Assembly (NCBI GenBank): GCA_963700705.1
Contig: CAVOYQ010000014.1
Location: 62,001-126,000, forward strand
From: JAHEFT01 sp963700705
Lineage (GTDB): Bacteria; Pseudomonadota; Gammaproteobacteria; Xanthomonadales; SZUA-36
Direction: 5' to 3'
DNA: 64,000 nt
Part shown: piece after piece, positions 44,539-51,638 of the stretch
Layout of the letters: every line of letters starts with the position of its first letter
Numbering within the stretch: the stretch's first letter is position 1
The notes under the pieces: model-generated
Database searches by the model: none
What the model saw: only the letters and a program-made list of their open reading frames with translations
Told to the model about the DNA's origin: nothing
Made by a program: the position numbers and the translations under genes

Positions 44539-44763
44539 ATGGCTGACAAAGTACTAGACGCAAAAGGGCTGAACTGCCCGCTTCCGATCCTGAAGGCAAA
44601 AAAGGCTCTGAAGGAAGTCCCCGATGGCGGCACACTTGAAGTCCTGTCAACGGATCCGGGTTCGGTTGCCGATTTCCAGGCATTTTGCCGCACCACCGGT
44701 AACGAGTTGCTGGAACACGGCGAAGAAGGCGGGGTTTACCGGTTTCTTATTCGTAAAACCTGA
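44539..44763 (+). CDS. tusA: Sulfur carrier protein TusA
   Basis: 74-residue SirA/TusA-family protein. The active Cys-Pro motif is LNCPLPILKAKKAL (C13). In sulfur oxidisers TusA is the central cytoplasmic sulfane-sulfur carrier that delivers to DsrE-type proteins and the sHdr/LbpA system. The start has AAGGAAA 6 nt upstream. It is the second gene of the dsrE2-tusA transcript and is followed by a strong terminator hairpin. Confidence 0.96.
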   Translation: MADKVLDAKGLNCPLPILKAKKALKEVPDGGTLEVLSTDPGSVADFQAFCRTTGNELLEHGEEGGVYRFLIRKT

Positions 44764-44783
44764 ACGTTTTGAATTTGCATAAA

Positions 44784-44811
44784 AAAACGGCCAGCATTTG
44801 CTGGCCGTTTT
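44784..44811. terminator. Bidirectional intrinsic terminator between tusA and the fadL-like gene
   Basis: Perfect stem AAAACGGCCAGC / GCTGGCCGTTTT with an ATTT loop; A and T runs flank it, so it works from either direction. It serves tusA (plus) and the porin gene (minus, stop at 44830). Confidence 0.9.
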
Positions 44812-44829
44812 CTTTGGCTTGTCAGGGAA

Positions 44830-46214
44830 TCAGAAGCGCCAGCTATAGCTCGCTTCCATCTCCCATTGGTACATCTGGAAGGTCACGTTCTGGGTCGGGT
44901 CGAAGTTTTGTGGCCCGGTCACCTTGTTGTTGGGCGCAAACATGAATGACATGTTGAACTGACGTCCCGGGGTCCTTTCCAGCGTGAAGCCGGTGGTGAA
45001 ATGTGACTTTCGATGACGCCCGGCGCCAGGATGTTGAAGGTCATCTGGTCTTCGGGAATCGGCTGCTTTCCATAGCTGTAGCCAAAGCGCCAGATCCAGT
45101 CTTCGCCAGCCTGGTACTTCGCGCCCACCTTGTAAACGGCCATGTTTTCCCAGCCGAAACCTGCGCCGTCACTGCCACCCAGGCAGTTGTCGAGAGCCAT
45201 TCCGCCGGCGCCGGCCGTCGGGCAGTTGAAAATAAGCTGGATGGGGTTACCGACCGATTCGACATCGCTGTACCAGATGTATTCGAAATCAAAATTCAGG
45301 TCTAGTTTCTCATTGGCATGGAAGGTTACACCGAACTTCAGGTCCGCCGGAATATCCATGTTCGCCCTGGTTGCGCGAACAGGTCTGAATAGTCGGTGAA
45401 CTTGCCCATCCAGATCTTGGTCTGGTACATCAGGCCGAGGCTGACCGCGTCGGAAATCGGTGAATGCAGGCCGAATTTCAGGCCACCGCCAAATGACCAG
45501 TCTGTTCCGTTATTGGACAGGTTGGCAGGCATGGTAGTACCGCCACTGGCGGCAAACGTCTCGGTGTAAGCGGGCAAATGATTTAACGCCCTTGGCCGTT
45601 GAACATCTGAGCAACCAGATACGCCGGATATACCCAGCGAAAGCTTGTCACTGAGCTTTCTTGGCCCAGGTGATATCCAGGAATGCCTGGCTTAGGTTCA
45701 CACCCGCCTTGCCGGCGCCATAAGTGCCGTCGAAGGTCAGCGGTCCGGCTGGTCCGGGGCCGTCGGGATCAAAGGTGGCGGTTCCGCCGTTCCAGGTGGT
45801 GTTCATGCCGCCTCGGCCGTAAAACGACAATGCAAAGGCGCTTTCATTGGCCATCTGCCAACTCCTGGCAATGTGCGGAATGACGAAATAATTACTGTCG
45901 CTCTTGAGGTTGTTAGGCCCAATCGTGAAGGCGCCGAAGTTGCCGTTGAGCTGGCTGTCGGTCGTGCTGTACTTGCGGATCGGGCTGAAAAGGGCTGCGC
46001 CGAATACCAGTTGATCGCCCACAAATGGCGCTACAGCCGGGTTGTTGGTCACATCGATGGCGTCTTCCGGCAGGGCGATACCTGAACCGGCCATCGCCTT
46101 GTTCTTGGTTCCAATTCCGTGGGTGAAGTACCCGTTGGTTGCGTAAGCGCTCCCAGCCGCAAACAGCCCGGTCACAACTGCAACAGTCGTTAACCAGTTC
46201 AGTTTCTTTTTCAT
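44830..46214 (-). pseudogene. FadL/OmpP1/TodX-type outer-membrane transporter, several frameshifts
   Basis: Long-chain fatty acid/hydrocarbon porin family. The signal peptide (LNWLTTVAVVTGLFAAGSAYA) is followed by the family N-terminus TNGYFTHGIGTKNKAMAGSGIALPEDAI. Segments continue through DWSFGGGLKFGLHSPISDAVSLGL, DIPADLKFGVTFHANEKL and AKYQAGEDWIWRFGYSYGKQPIPED. The beta-barrel C-terminus ends SYSWRF (stop 44830). At least four indels separate these parts; the first is an extra base in the TTT at 45657-45659. Joined length is about 460 residues. The RBS GGAGG is 6 nt upstream of 46214. Import of hydrophobic substrates, possibly alkanes or sulfur, is inferred. Confidence 0.82.
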
Positions 46215-46351
46215 TTCGTGCCTCCGTCAATTGTTATGCTGATCATTACTTTACAAGATTTTAATGTACCAATAGTTTAAACAAAAGGCATCAATTGATT
46301 CACATATGATCCGTGTCATCTCCGCGCAAATATTTATCGTTGTAAGCTGCG

Positions 46352-46430
46352 AAAATGGAAACGGGGCCGGTTTGCCAAAGGCTAAAAAGCCTTGCCGGAG
46401 AGCCTGGGCTCCCAGGGCGGCTCTTACCCA
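46352..46430 (-). repeat. Degenerate REP-like element at the arsR stop
   Basis: The segment ATGGAAACGGGGCCGGTTTG...AAAGCC resembles the element bodies at 26350 and 37145. On the minus strand the arsR stop codon TAA (46426-46424) sits in GGGTAAGAGCCGCC, one change away from the TAGGAGC end seen elsewhere. Confidence 0.45.
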
Positions 46431-46738
46431 CTGCAATACAATTCGTGCATCAACTCGACCATGCGGCCGGCTTTTCCGCTGGCAATCGAATAATAGATGG
46501 TCTGGGCTTCCCTGCGCGTACTGACCAGGGATTCCTTGCGCATACGCGCCAGGTGCTGTGACAGTGGAGACTGCGGTATATCCAGCAGGGCGGCGAGTTC
46601 ACCGACAGATTTCTCCCCGGATGTCAGGTGGCAAAGCACCATTAAACGGTCTTTGTGACCCAGGGTTTTCATCAGGTCACTGGCTTTTTGGGCGGCGCTA
46701 GCCATTTTTCGCGCATCGATTGTTGTTGGCTCTTTCAT
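46424..46738 (-). CDS. ArsR-family persulfide-type repressor (SqrR/BigR/YgaV-like)
   Basis: 104-residue winged-helix DNA-binding protein. The core is LKTLGHKDRLMVLCHLTSGEKSVGEL with recognition helix QSPLSQHLARMRKESLVSTRREAQ. Cysteines C36 (LMVLCHL) and C102 (LYCSG) are at the positions that form the persulfide-linked bridge in SqrR/BigR, and it lacks the ArsR arsenic CxC. By analogy with sHdrR and SqrR it should release DNA in response to reactive sulfur. Upstream of the porin gene on the same strand and near the sHdr genes, so it is a good candidate for their regulator. Confidence 0.88.
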   Translation of the reverse strand: MKEPTTIDARKMASAAQKASDLMKTLGHKDRLMVLCHLTSGEKSVGELAALLDIPQSPLSQHLARMRKESLVSTRREAQTIYYSIASGKAGRMVELMHELYCSG

Positions 46739-46813
46739 GTTGCTGCTATTGATCTCTTTGCCCAGTCGTCACTGAATTTTCCGGATTGTAACCCGAAATG
46801 CACGCGGGTGGTT

Positions 46814-47446
46814 TCATGGGCCGCGCCTTTTAAAACGAAAAAAGTTGAACAATTGCCGTACTCCCGCCGGTGTCTCGTGCTGTTCCGCTTGCTGCTCCTG
46901 CAGGATGAACTCCGTTCCGAGTTCCTTGCCCAGCCGTGTTGCATCGTATTGGACGATGTCCAGCCCGCTGCATTTCACCGGGCCGCCGGGAGCAAACGTC
47001 GCCATGATGACCTGTCCATCCGGCTCCAGCGCTTTCCTCAGCATCTCCATGTACTGTTGCCGGTCAGTCCTTTCGGTCAGGAAATGAAAAGCCGCCCGAT
47101 CGTGCCAGAGATCAAACTGACGCGAGGGTGTAAATGACGTCGCATCGGCCTCGACCCAGTTAACCCTTGTAGCCCGTTCACCCAAACGTTTGCGTGCGCG
47201 GTTCAACGCCGCCGAAGAAATATCGACTACTGTGAGGTCCCGGTACCCCAAGTCCAGGAGATGATCCACCAGCAACGAAGCGCCTGCGCCGATATCGACC
47301 AGGGAAGCCTCCGGGCCTAATCCGGTGTTGGTGATCATCGACAGGGAAAGGCCGGGGGTTGCCTGGTACCAACTGGTTTCTTCGGGGACCTTCCGGCCGT
47401 GGACCGTTTCCCAGTGCTGTTTTCTGTCAATTTCTTCGTTGTTCAC
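46814..47446 (-). CDS. Class I SAM-dependent methyltransferase
   Basis: 210 residues with motif I in LVDIGAGASLLVDHLLDLGY (about 53-72), motif II TVVDISSAALNRARKRLG and the post-motif FDLWHDRAAFHFLT. The N-terminus (HWETVHGRKVPEETSWYQ) resembles the small thiopurine/tellurite methyltransferase-like group. The start is GTG at 47446; a TTG at 47458 is in frame. No RBS stands out. The substrate is unknown; methylation of a thiol would fit the setting but is unproven. Confidence 0.78.
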   Translation of the reverse strand: MNNEEIDRKQHWETVHGRKVPEETSWYQATPGLSLSMITNTGLGPEASLVDIGAGASLLVDHLLDLGYRDLTVVDISSAALNRARKRLGERATRVNWVEADATSFTPSRQFDLWHDRAAFHFLTERTDRQQYMEMLRKALEPDGQVIMATFAPGGPVKCSGLDIVQYDATRLGKELGTEFILQEQQAEQHETPAGVRQLFNFFRFKRRGP

Positions 47447-47597
47447 GTTTGGGCCCAATGAATGGATGAATGGGTTTGATGGATTTGATCCAAATCAGTC
47501 GTTTACCACAAACATTAGAAAAAATGAATGCTCGCGCGTTCACAAACCACATATTGGTCTAAGCTATGTTTTTTACAAGCTGATCGCAGGAAACACC

Positions 47598-48503
47598 ATG
47601 AAAACCAAATCCCTTCTTTTCACACTGCCCCTTCTGTTGTTTTGCATGACCGCTTTCGCGGAAACCACGTATAAACCCTTTGTTCTTGCCTCGGTCAATG
47701 ACACCGGCCTGGCCGCGCAAACCCAGGCGACGATCGACTCGCTGAATGACGTGGGATTCACCCTGGCCGGCCAGTATTCACCGGTTGACAACGCGAACGT
47801 GCTGGTCGTTACCAGCCCCGGACTCCTGGCGGTTGCCGGCGTTTCACCCAAAGGCGGTTACGGTGCCGGCGAGCGGGTCAGCGTGACGGAGCGCAACGGC
47901 AAGACCGAGGTCGCATTCGTCAACCCCCTGTATATCCAGCATGCTTACCGGATGGACGCGGATATGCAGGAAATCTATAACGCATTGAGCGCCGCGCTGG
48001 GCAACATGGAAGCGTTCGGCGCCGAAAAACCCCTGACCGCGAAAAAACTGGAGAAATACCATTACATGATGACGATGCCTTATTTCGATGACCCGATGAC
48101 GCTGGGCAAATTTGACAGTCACGCGGCCGCGATCGCCGCGGTGGAAAACGGCCTGGCCGTGGAAGGTGACGCCCTGACGCTGGTTTACCGCATCGATATT
48201 CCCGGTAAAGACCAGACGGTATTCGGCGTCGGAATGAAAGCAACCAGCGATGCGAAGGACGAGGTCCAAATCGATTCGGCCCACCAGCTCGCGATCGTCG
48301 ATTTTGAAGGCTACAGCAAGGTGGCCTATTTCCCTTACGAAATCCTGGTTGACGGCAATAAGGTCGAGGCCTTGCACATGAAGTTCCGGATGGCGGTTCA
48401 CTTCCCGGACCTGCCCATGACCGGTGATCATGGCTTCACCAAGCTCGCGTCGGCGCCGGGTGCGACCAAGGATGCGCTGGAAGCGCTGGTGAAGACCGAC
48501 TAG
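47598..48503 (+). CDS. Exported DUF302 domain protein
   Basis: 301 residues with a signal peptide (LLFTLPLLLFCMTAFA). The mature part starts TTYKPFVLASVNDTGL. An N-terminal region resembles a DUF302-like or heavy-metal-associated fold (VLVVTSPGLLAVAGVSP, YGAGERVSVTERNGKTEVAFVNPLY). The second half has ALTLVYRIDIPGKDQTVFGVGM. The ATG at 47598 has AGGAA 6 nt upstream; earlier in-frame starts from 47325 lack coding character. Function not known. It is followed 84 bp later by a periplasmic rhodanese, suggesting an envelope sulfur role; that is only positional inference. Confidence 0.72.
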   Translation: MKTKSLLFTLPLLLFCMTAFAETTYKPFVLASVNDTGLAAQTQATIDSLNDVGFTLAGQYSPVDNANVLVVTSPGLLAVAGVSPKGGYGAGERVSVTERNGKTEVAFVNPLYIQHAYRMDADMQEIYNALSAALGNMEAFGAEKPLTAKKLEKYHYMMTMPYFDDPMTLGKFDSHAAAIAAVENGLAVEGDALTLVYRIDIPGKDQTVFGVGMKATSDAKDEVQIDSAHQLAIVDFEGYSKVAYFPYEILVDGNKVEALHMKFRMAVHFPDLPMTGDHGFTKLASAPGATKDALEALVKTD

Positions 48504-48587
48504 TCCGGATCATTGCGGCCATCGTGCCGGATTCGGGTAGGTTGGGAATCCGGTACACTGGCATTCCATGCAAAAAGGAGATTTTTG

Positions 48588-48920
48588 ATGTTCCGCTCTT
48601 TTCTCAGAGTTTCTGTCTTGCTGATTTTCCTGGTTTTATCCTTCGGTCTTTGGGCGTCCGATTCCTATTGGGTTGACGTCCGCACGGCGGAGGAATACCA
48701 ATCGGGTCACGTGGATGTTGCGGTGAACATCCCTTATGAGGAGGTCGGAACCCGCATCGCTGAGGTAACTGACGACAAGGAAGCGGTTATCTACCTTTAT
48801 TGCAGGAGTGGGCGGCGCGCAGGCGTAGCCCTGGAAACGCTGGAGCAGATGGGTTATGTCCATGTATTCAACCTGGGCAGCCTTGAAGCCGCGCAGGCAA
48901 AAGCCGCGGAGACGCCTTAA
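48588..48920 (+). CDS. Periplasmic single-domain rhodanese
   Basis: 110-residue PspE-like sulfurtransferase. It has a signal peptide (FLRVSVLLIFLVLSFGLWA), a rhodanese fold WVDVRTAEEYQSGHVDVAVNIPY and the active-site loop YCRSGRRAG, with Cys at 72. The ATG at 48588 has AAGGAG 8 nt upstream. It would move sulfane sulfur from thiosulfate or polysulfide in the periplasm, on the intake side of the sulfur-oxidation path. Confidence 0.92.
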   Translation: MFRSFLRVSVLLIFLVLSFGLWASDSYWVDVRTAEEYQSGHVDVAVNIPYEEVGTRIAEVTDDKEAVIYLYCRSGRRAGVALETLEQMGYVHVFNLGSLEAAQAKAAETP

Positions 48921-48953
48921 TATTCTATAACGGACTGTGCAGGAACATGCATT

Positions 48954-48971
48954 GTGGGAGCCGGCTCCCAC
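48954..48971. terminator. 18-bp perfect palindrome between convergent genes
   Basis: GTGGGAGCCGGCTCCCAC is self-complementary throughout. It lies between the rhodanese and sqr stops and belongs to the REP-like GTGGGAGC family. It probably works as a bidirectional hairpin; no T-run follows it, so rho-independent termination is uncertain. Confidence 0.55.
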
Positions 48972-49007
48972 CAGACCCGCCACCACACTCATGCTCGCTT
49001 CAAGGGG

Positions 49008-50288
49008 TCAGGCTGACCCTTTGAGCTTTTGAACTCCCAGCAGGCGGAGCGCGTACCTCTCGAAAAACGGCTCAACCTTGCCCTGCTTGATTTTGCGCAT
49101 GTAGTACTTTTCGAAGCCGATCTTGGCCCAATGCACCCATTTCCCGGATCCCGACCAGTTGGTATTTCGGGGTGGAATTTGCGGCAGGGCCATGAACGCC
49201 ACGCCGCGGTCTCCAAAATCCGCCAGGCAGAATGCATTCCAGGTGGCGGTATGCGTCGGGTCTTTACCGGCCAGTAATTCGGTGATGTTCTGAACCGTGG
49301 CGGTCACCATGGATTCGATCATGTACCCGGTTTTGGGTACGCCGACGGGCAAGGGTGAGCCGCCTACGGGCGGTATCGCCACGCAAACACCCACCGCGAA
49401 AATGTCCGGGAACGTCGGATTGCGCTGGTTTTTGTCCACGATGATGAAACCGCGCGGGTTAGACAGGCCTTCGATGCCCATCACCGCTTCTATCCCGGTG
49501 AAGGCTGGCAGGATCATCGAATGTGCAAACGGGAGTTCGTGGCTGGCCTTGTCGCTGCCGTCATCAAAGACCTGGGTGATTTTCATCAGGCCGTCTTCCA
49601 CGCTGTCTATCCGGGTGTTGGTATACCACTTGATATGCCGTTCCCGCATCTCCGATTCCAGCATGGACTTGGTGTCTCCCACGCCGTCCAGCCCAAGGTG
49701 CCCGACGTAAGGTTCCGGCGTCACAAAGGTCATCGGTACGCGGTCACGGATCTTGCGTCTCCTCAACTCGGTTTCGATGATAAACGTGTACTCGTAGGCT
49801 GGTCCGTAACAGGAAGCGCCTTGCGCTGCCCCGATCACGACCGGTCCGGGATTGGCGCAGAACGCTTCCAGCCGCTCTGACATGATCAAAGCGTGATCGG
49901 TTTTGCACACCGATTGGGTGAAGCCGCCATGGGGCCCGAGACCGGGAATTTCATCGAACGCCAGGCGCGGGCCGCTGGCAATGACCAGGTAGTTGTAGGC
50001 CAGCACCTCGTCATTTTCGAGCAGCAGGCTGTGGCTTTCGGGTTGAACACGCTTGACTGCGGTTCCAACGAAACGGATACCGTGTTTTGACATCAGTTCA
50101 TTGAGGTCGAGACGGATGGCTTCCGGCTTGCGCCACTTGACCGCCACCCAGGGATTGGACGGGGTGAATTCAAAATGTTGCTGGTCGGATACCAGCACGA
50201 TCTCGTGCTTGCCGCCGAGTTCATCCTTGAGTTCAAAAGCGGCTGACAAGCCGCCGATTCCACCACCCAGAACGACAATAGTGCTCAT
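49008..50288 (-). CDS. sqr: Sulfide:quinone oxidoreductase (type I-like)
   Basis: 426-residue membrane-peripheral flavoprotein oxidising sulfide to polysulfide or persulfide and reducing quinone. The FAD motif is VVLGGGIGGLSAAFEL (5-20). Three cysteines C128, C160 (AAQGASCYGPAYEY) and C354 match the C128/C160/C356 set of A. ferrooxidans SQR. The quinone-side segment VGVPKTGYMIESM (about 315-327) and a C-terminal amphipathic part (FFERYALRLLGVQKLKG) are present. The start overlaps the stop of the metallo-beta-lactamase gene (ATGA), so they are co-translated as in bigR-type sulfide operons. Confidence 0.93.
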   Translation of the reverse strand: MSTIVVLGGGIGGLSAAFELKDELGGKHEIVLVSDQQHFEFTPSNPWVAVKWRKPEAIRLDLNELMSKHGIRFVGTAVKRVQPESHSLLLENDEVLAYNYLVIASGPRLAFDEIPGLGPHGGFTQSVCKTDHALIMSERLEAFCANPGPVVIGAAQGASCYGPAYEYTFIIETELRRRKIRDRVPMTFVTPEPYVGHLGLDGVGDTKSMLESEMRERHIKWYTNTRIDSVEDGLMKITQVFDDGSDKASHELPFAHSMILPAFTGIEAVMGIEGLSNPRGFIIVDKNQRNPTFPDIFAVGVCVAIPPVGGSPLPVGVPKTGYMIESMVTATVQNITELLAGKDPTHTATWNAFCLADFGDRGVAFMALPQIPPRNTNWSGSGKWVHWAKIGFEKYYMRKIKQGKVEPFFERYALRLLGVQKLKGSA

Positions 50289-51166
50289 TGGATTTCTCCT
50301 TTTATCAACTCTTCAATCGAGCGGTCAAACGGTATACGCAAGTAGCTCACGCCGCCGGTCTCGGGTTGCGGCGGCACGCCGGCCCGGATATTTACCTGCA
50401 GCGCCGGAAGTATCAGCCGGGGTAGCGATAATTTCCGGTCCCGACTCGTTCGCAGCGCGATAAATTCCTCCCGGCTGGTTGTGGCGCTTACATGAATATT
50501 ACGCTTTGCAGATTCCGCTACCGTGACTTCGCGCAAGGGTTTTTCACCTTTCCCGGGATAATCGTGGCACAGAAACAGGCGGGTCTCCCCCGGCAACTGG
50601 TACAACTTCCGGATCGAATCGTAGAGCTGTCCGGCACTCCCCCCGGGAAAGTCGCAGCGGGCCGAACCCAAAGACGGTGAAAACAGCGTATCGCCGATAA
50701 AAGCCGCGTCTCCGGCTCGATAGGTGACGCTGTCTCCCGTGTGTCCCGGCGTTTCAAGGACGTGAATCTCCAGCTGTCCCAGCAGGATTACATCACCCTC
50801 GGCCAGCAGGCGGTCGAACTGGCTGCCGTCGGTGGGCGTGTCGTTCATATTGAAAACGCGGCTGAAGTTTTTCTGCACTTCGCGGATTGCCCGGCCACAG
50901 GCGGTTTTTGCCCCGGTGCGTTTCCGCACCAGGTCTGCTGCGGTAAGGTGATCCGCATGGGCGTGCGTTTCCAGGACCCATTCCACCGTGTGGCCGGCAG
51001 ATTGCGTTTCCGACAGCACGTTTTCAATAAACGTTGCGTCCACCCGCCCGCTGACTGGGTCGAATACCCAGACCGGGTCGATAATGGCTGCTTTGTGATT
51101 GGCGGGGTCGATCAGCACGTGCGTCCATGTGCCGGAATCCGGCTCGTAATATGACTTGATTTCCAT
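50285..51166 (-). CDS. Persulfide dioxygenase-like metallo-beta-lactamase protein (BLH/ETHE1 group)
   Basis: 293-residue mono-iron MBL-fold enzyme, expected to oxidise glutathione persulfide to sulfite. Metal ligands are ETHAHADHLTAADL (H68, H70, D72, H73), TPGHTGDS, IGDTLF and LFLCHDYPG. The N-terminal YYEPDSGTWTHVLIDPANHKAAIIDPV matches Blh of the BigR operon. It is the first gene of a transcript with sqr and is divergent from a SqrR/BigR-type repressor 86 bp away. Confidence 0.9.
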   Translation of the reverse strand: MEIKSYYEPDSGTWTHVLIDPANHKAAIIDPVWVFDPVSGRVDATFIENVLSETQSAGHTVEWVLETHAHADHLTAADLVRKRTGAKTACGRAIREVQKNFSRVFNMNDTPTDGSQFDRLLAEGDVILLGQLEIHVLETPGHTGDSVTYRAGDAAFIGDTLFSPSLGSARCDFPGGSAGQLYDSIRKLYQLPGETRLFLCHDYPGKGEKPLREVTVAESAKRNIHVSATTSREEFIALRTSRDRKLSLPRLILPALQVNIRAGVPPQPETGGVSYLRIPFDRSIEELIKGEIQ

Positions 51167-51208
51167 GGTTGACAGGCTACCCGATTATTACATGAGGGGT
51201 TTCTTATT

Positions 51209-51244
51209 AAGATATTTGTAATTTAGATAAATTGCAAATACAAT
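51209..51244. promoter_or_regulatory. Overlapping divergent promoters with a shared palindromic operator
   Basis: Plus strand (arsR): -35 TTGTAA (51216-51221), 17 bp, -10 TACAAT (51239-51244). Minus strand (dioxygenase-sqr): -35 TTGCAA (51237-51232), 17 bp, -10 TATCTT (51214-51209). A 20-bp inverted repeat (51217-51236, TGTAATTTA-GA-TAAATTGCA, one mismatch) fills both spacers, so one bound repressor would close both promoters. The core TTAGA is at its centre. Confidence 0.75.
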
Positions 51245-51252
51245 CGGGGTTA

Positions 51253-51585
51253 ATGATCGACACTGGAAAAATCGAAGGGCCGCGCCGGATGGACTTCGAA
51301 GCCATGCAACGCAATGCTTCAGACGCCGTGAACCTGCTGAAGGGTCTCGCCAACGAGAGCCGGCTGATGATCATGTGCGTGCTTTCCGAAGGCGAAGTGT
51401 CTGTCGGGCAACTGAACCAGCGAATCAATCTGAGCCAATCGGCGCTTTCACAGCACCTGGCCGTTCTCAGGGAACAGGAACTGGTTCAAACCCGGCGCGA
51501 AAGCCAAACCATTTATTACCGACTGGCCGATACCGCTGCAATGAGCATCATCGAGCTGCTGCACCGCGTTTATTGCGAATCCTGA
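51253..51585 (+). CDS. ArsR-family persulfide-responsive repressor (SqrR/BigR-like)
   Basis: 110 residues. Core LKGLANESRLMIMCVLSEGEVSVGQL and recognition helix LSQSALSQHLAVLREQELVQTRRESQ. Cysteines C42 (LMIMCVL) and C108 (VYCES) occupy the SqrR/BigR sensing positions. The ATG at 51253 lies about 8 nt beyond the -10, so the mRNA is nearly leaderless. Next to a divergent dioxygenase-sqr operon and sharing one operator with it, it is most likely their autorepressor and is relieved by persulfide. Confidence 0.92.
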   Translation: MIDTGKIEGPRRMDFEAMQRNASDAVNLLKGLANESRLMIMCVLSEGEVSVGQLNQRINLSQSALSQHLAVLREQELVQTRRESQTIYYRLADTAAMSIIELLHRVYCES

Positions 51586-51638
51586 AGCGTCCGGCCCCAG
51601 ATTTTTTTCCTTGATGTTCTTGACGAGCCGCGAGCTTT

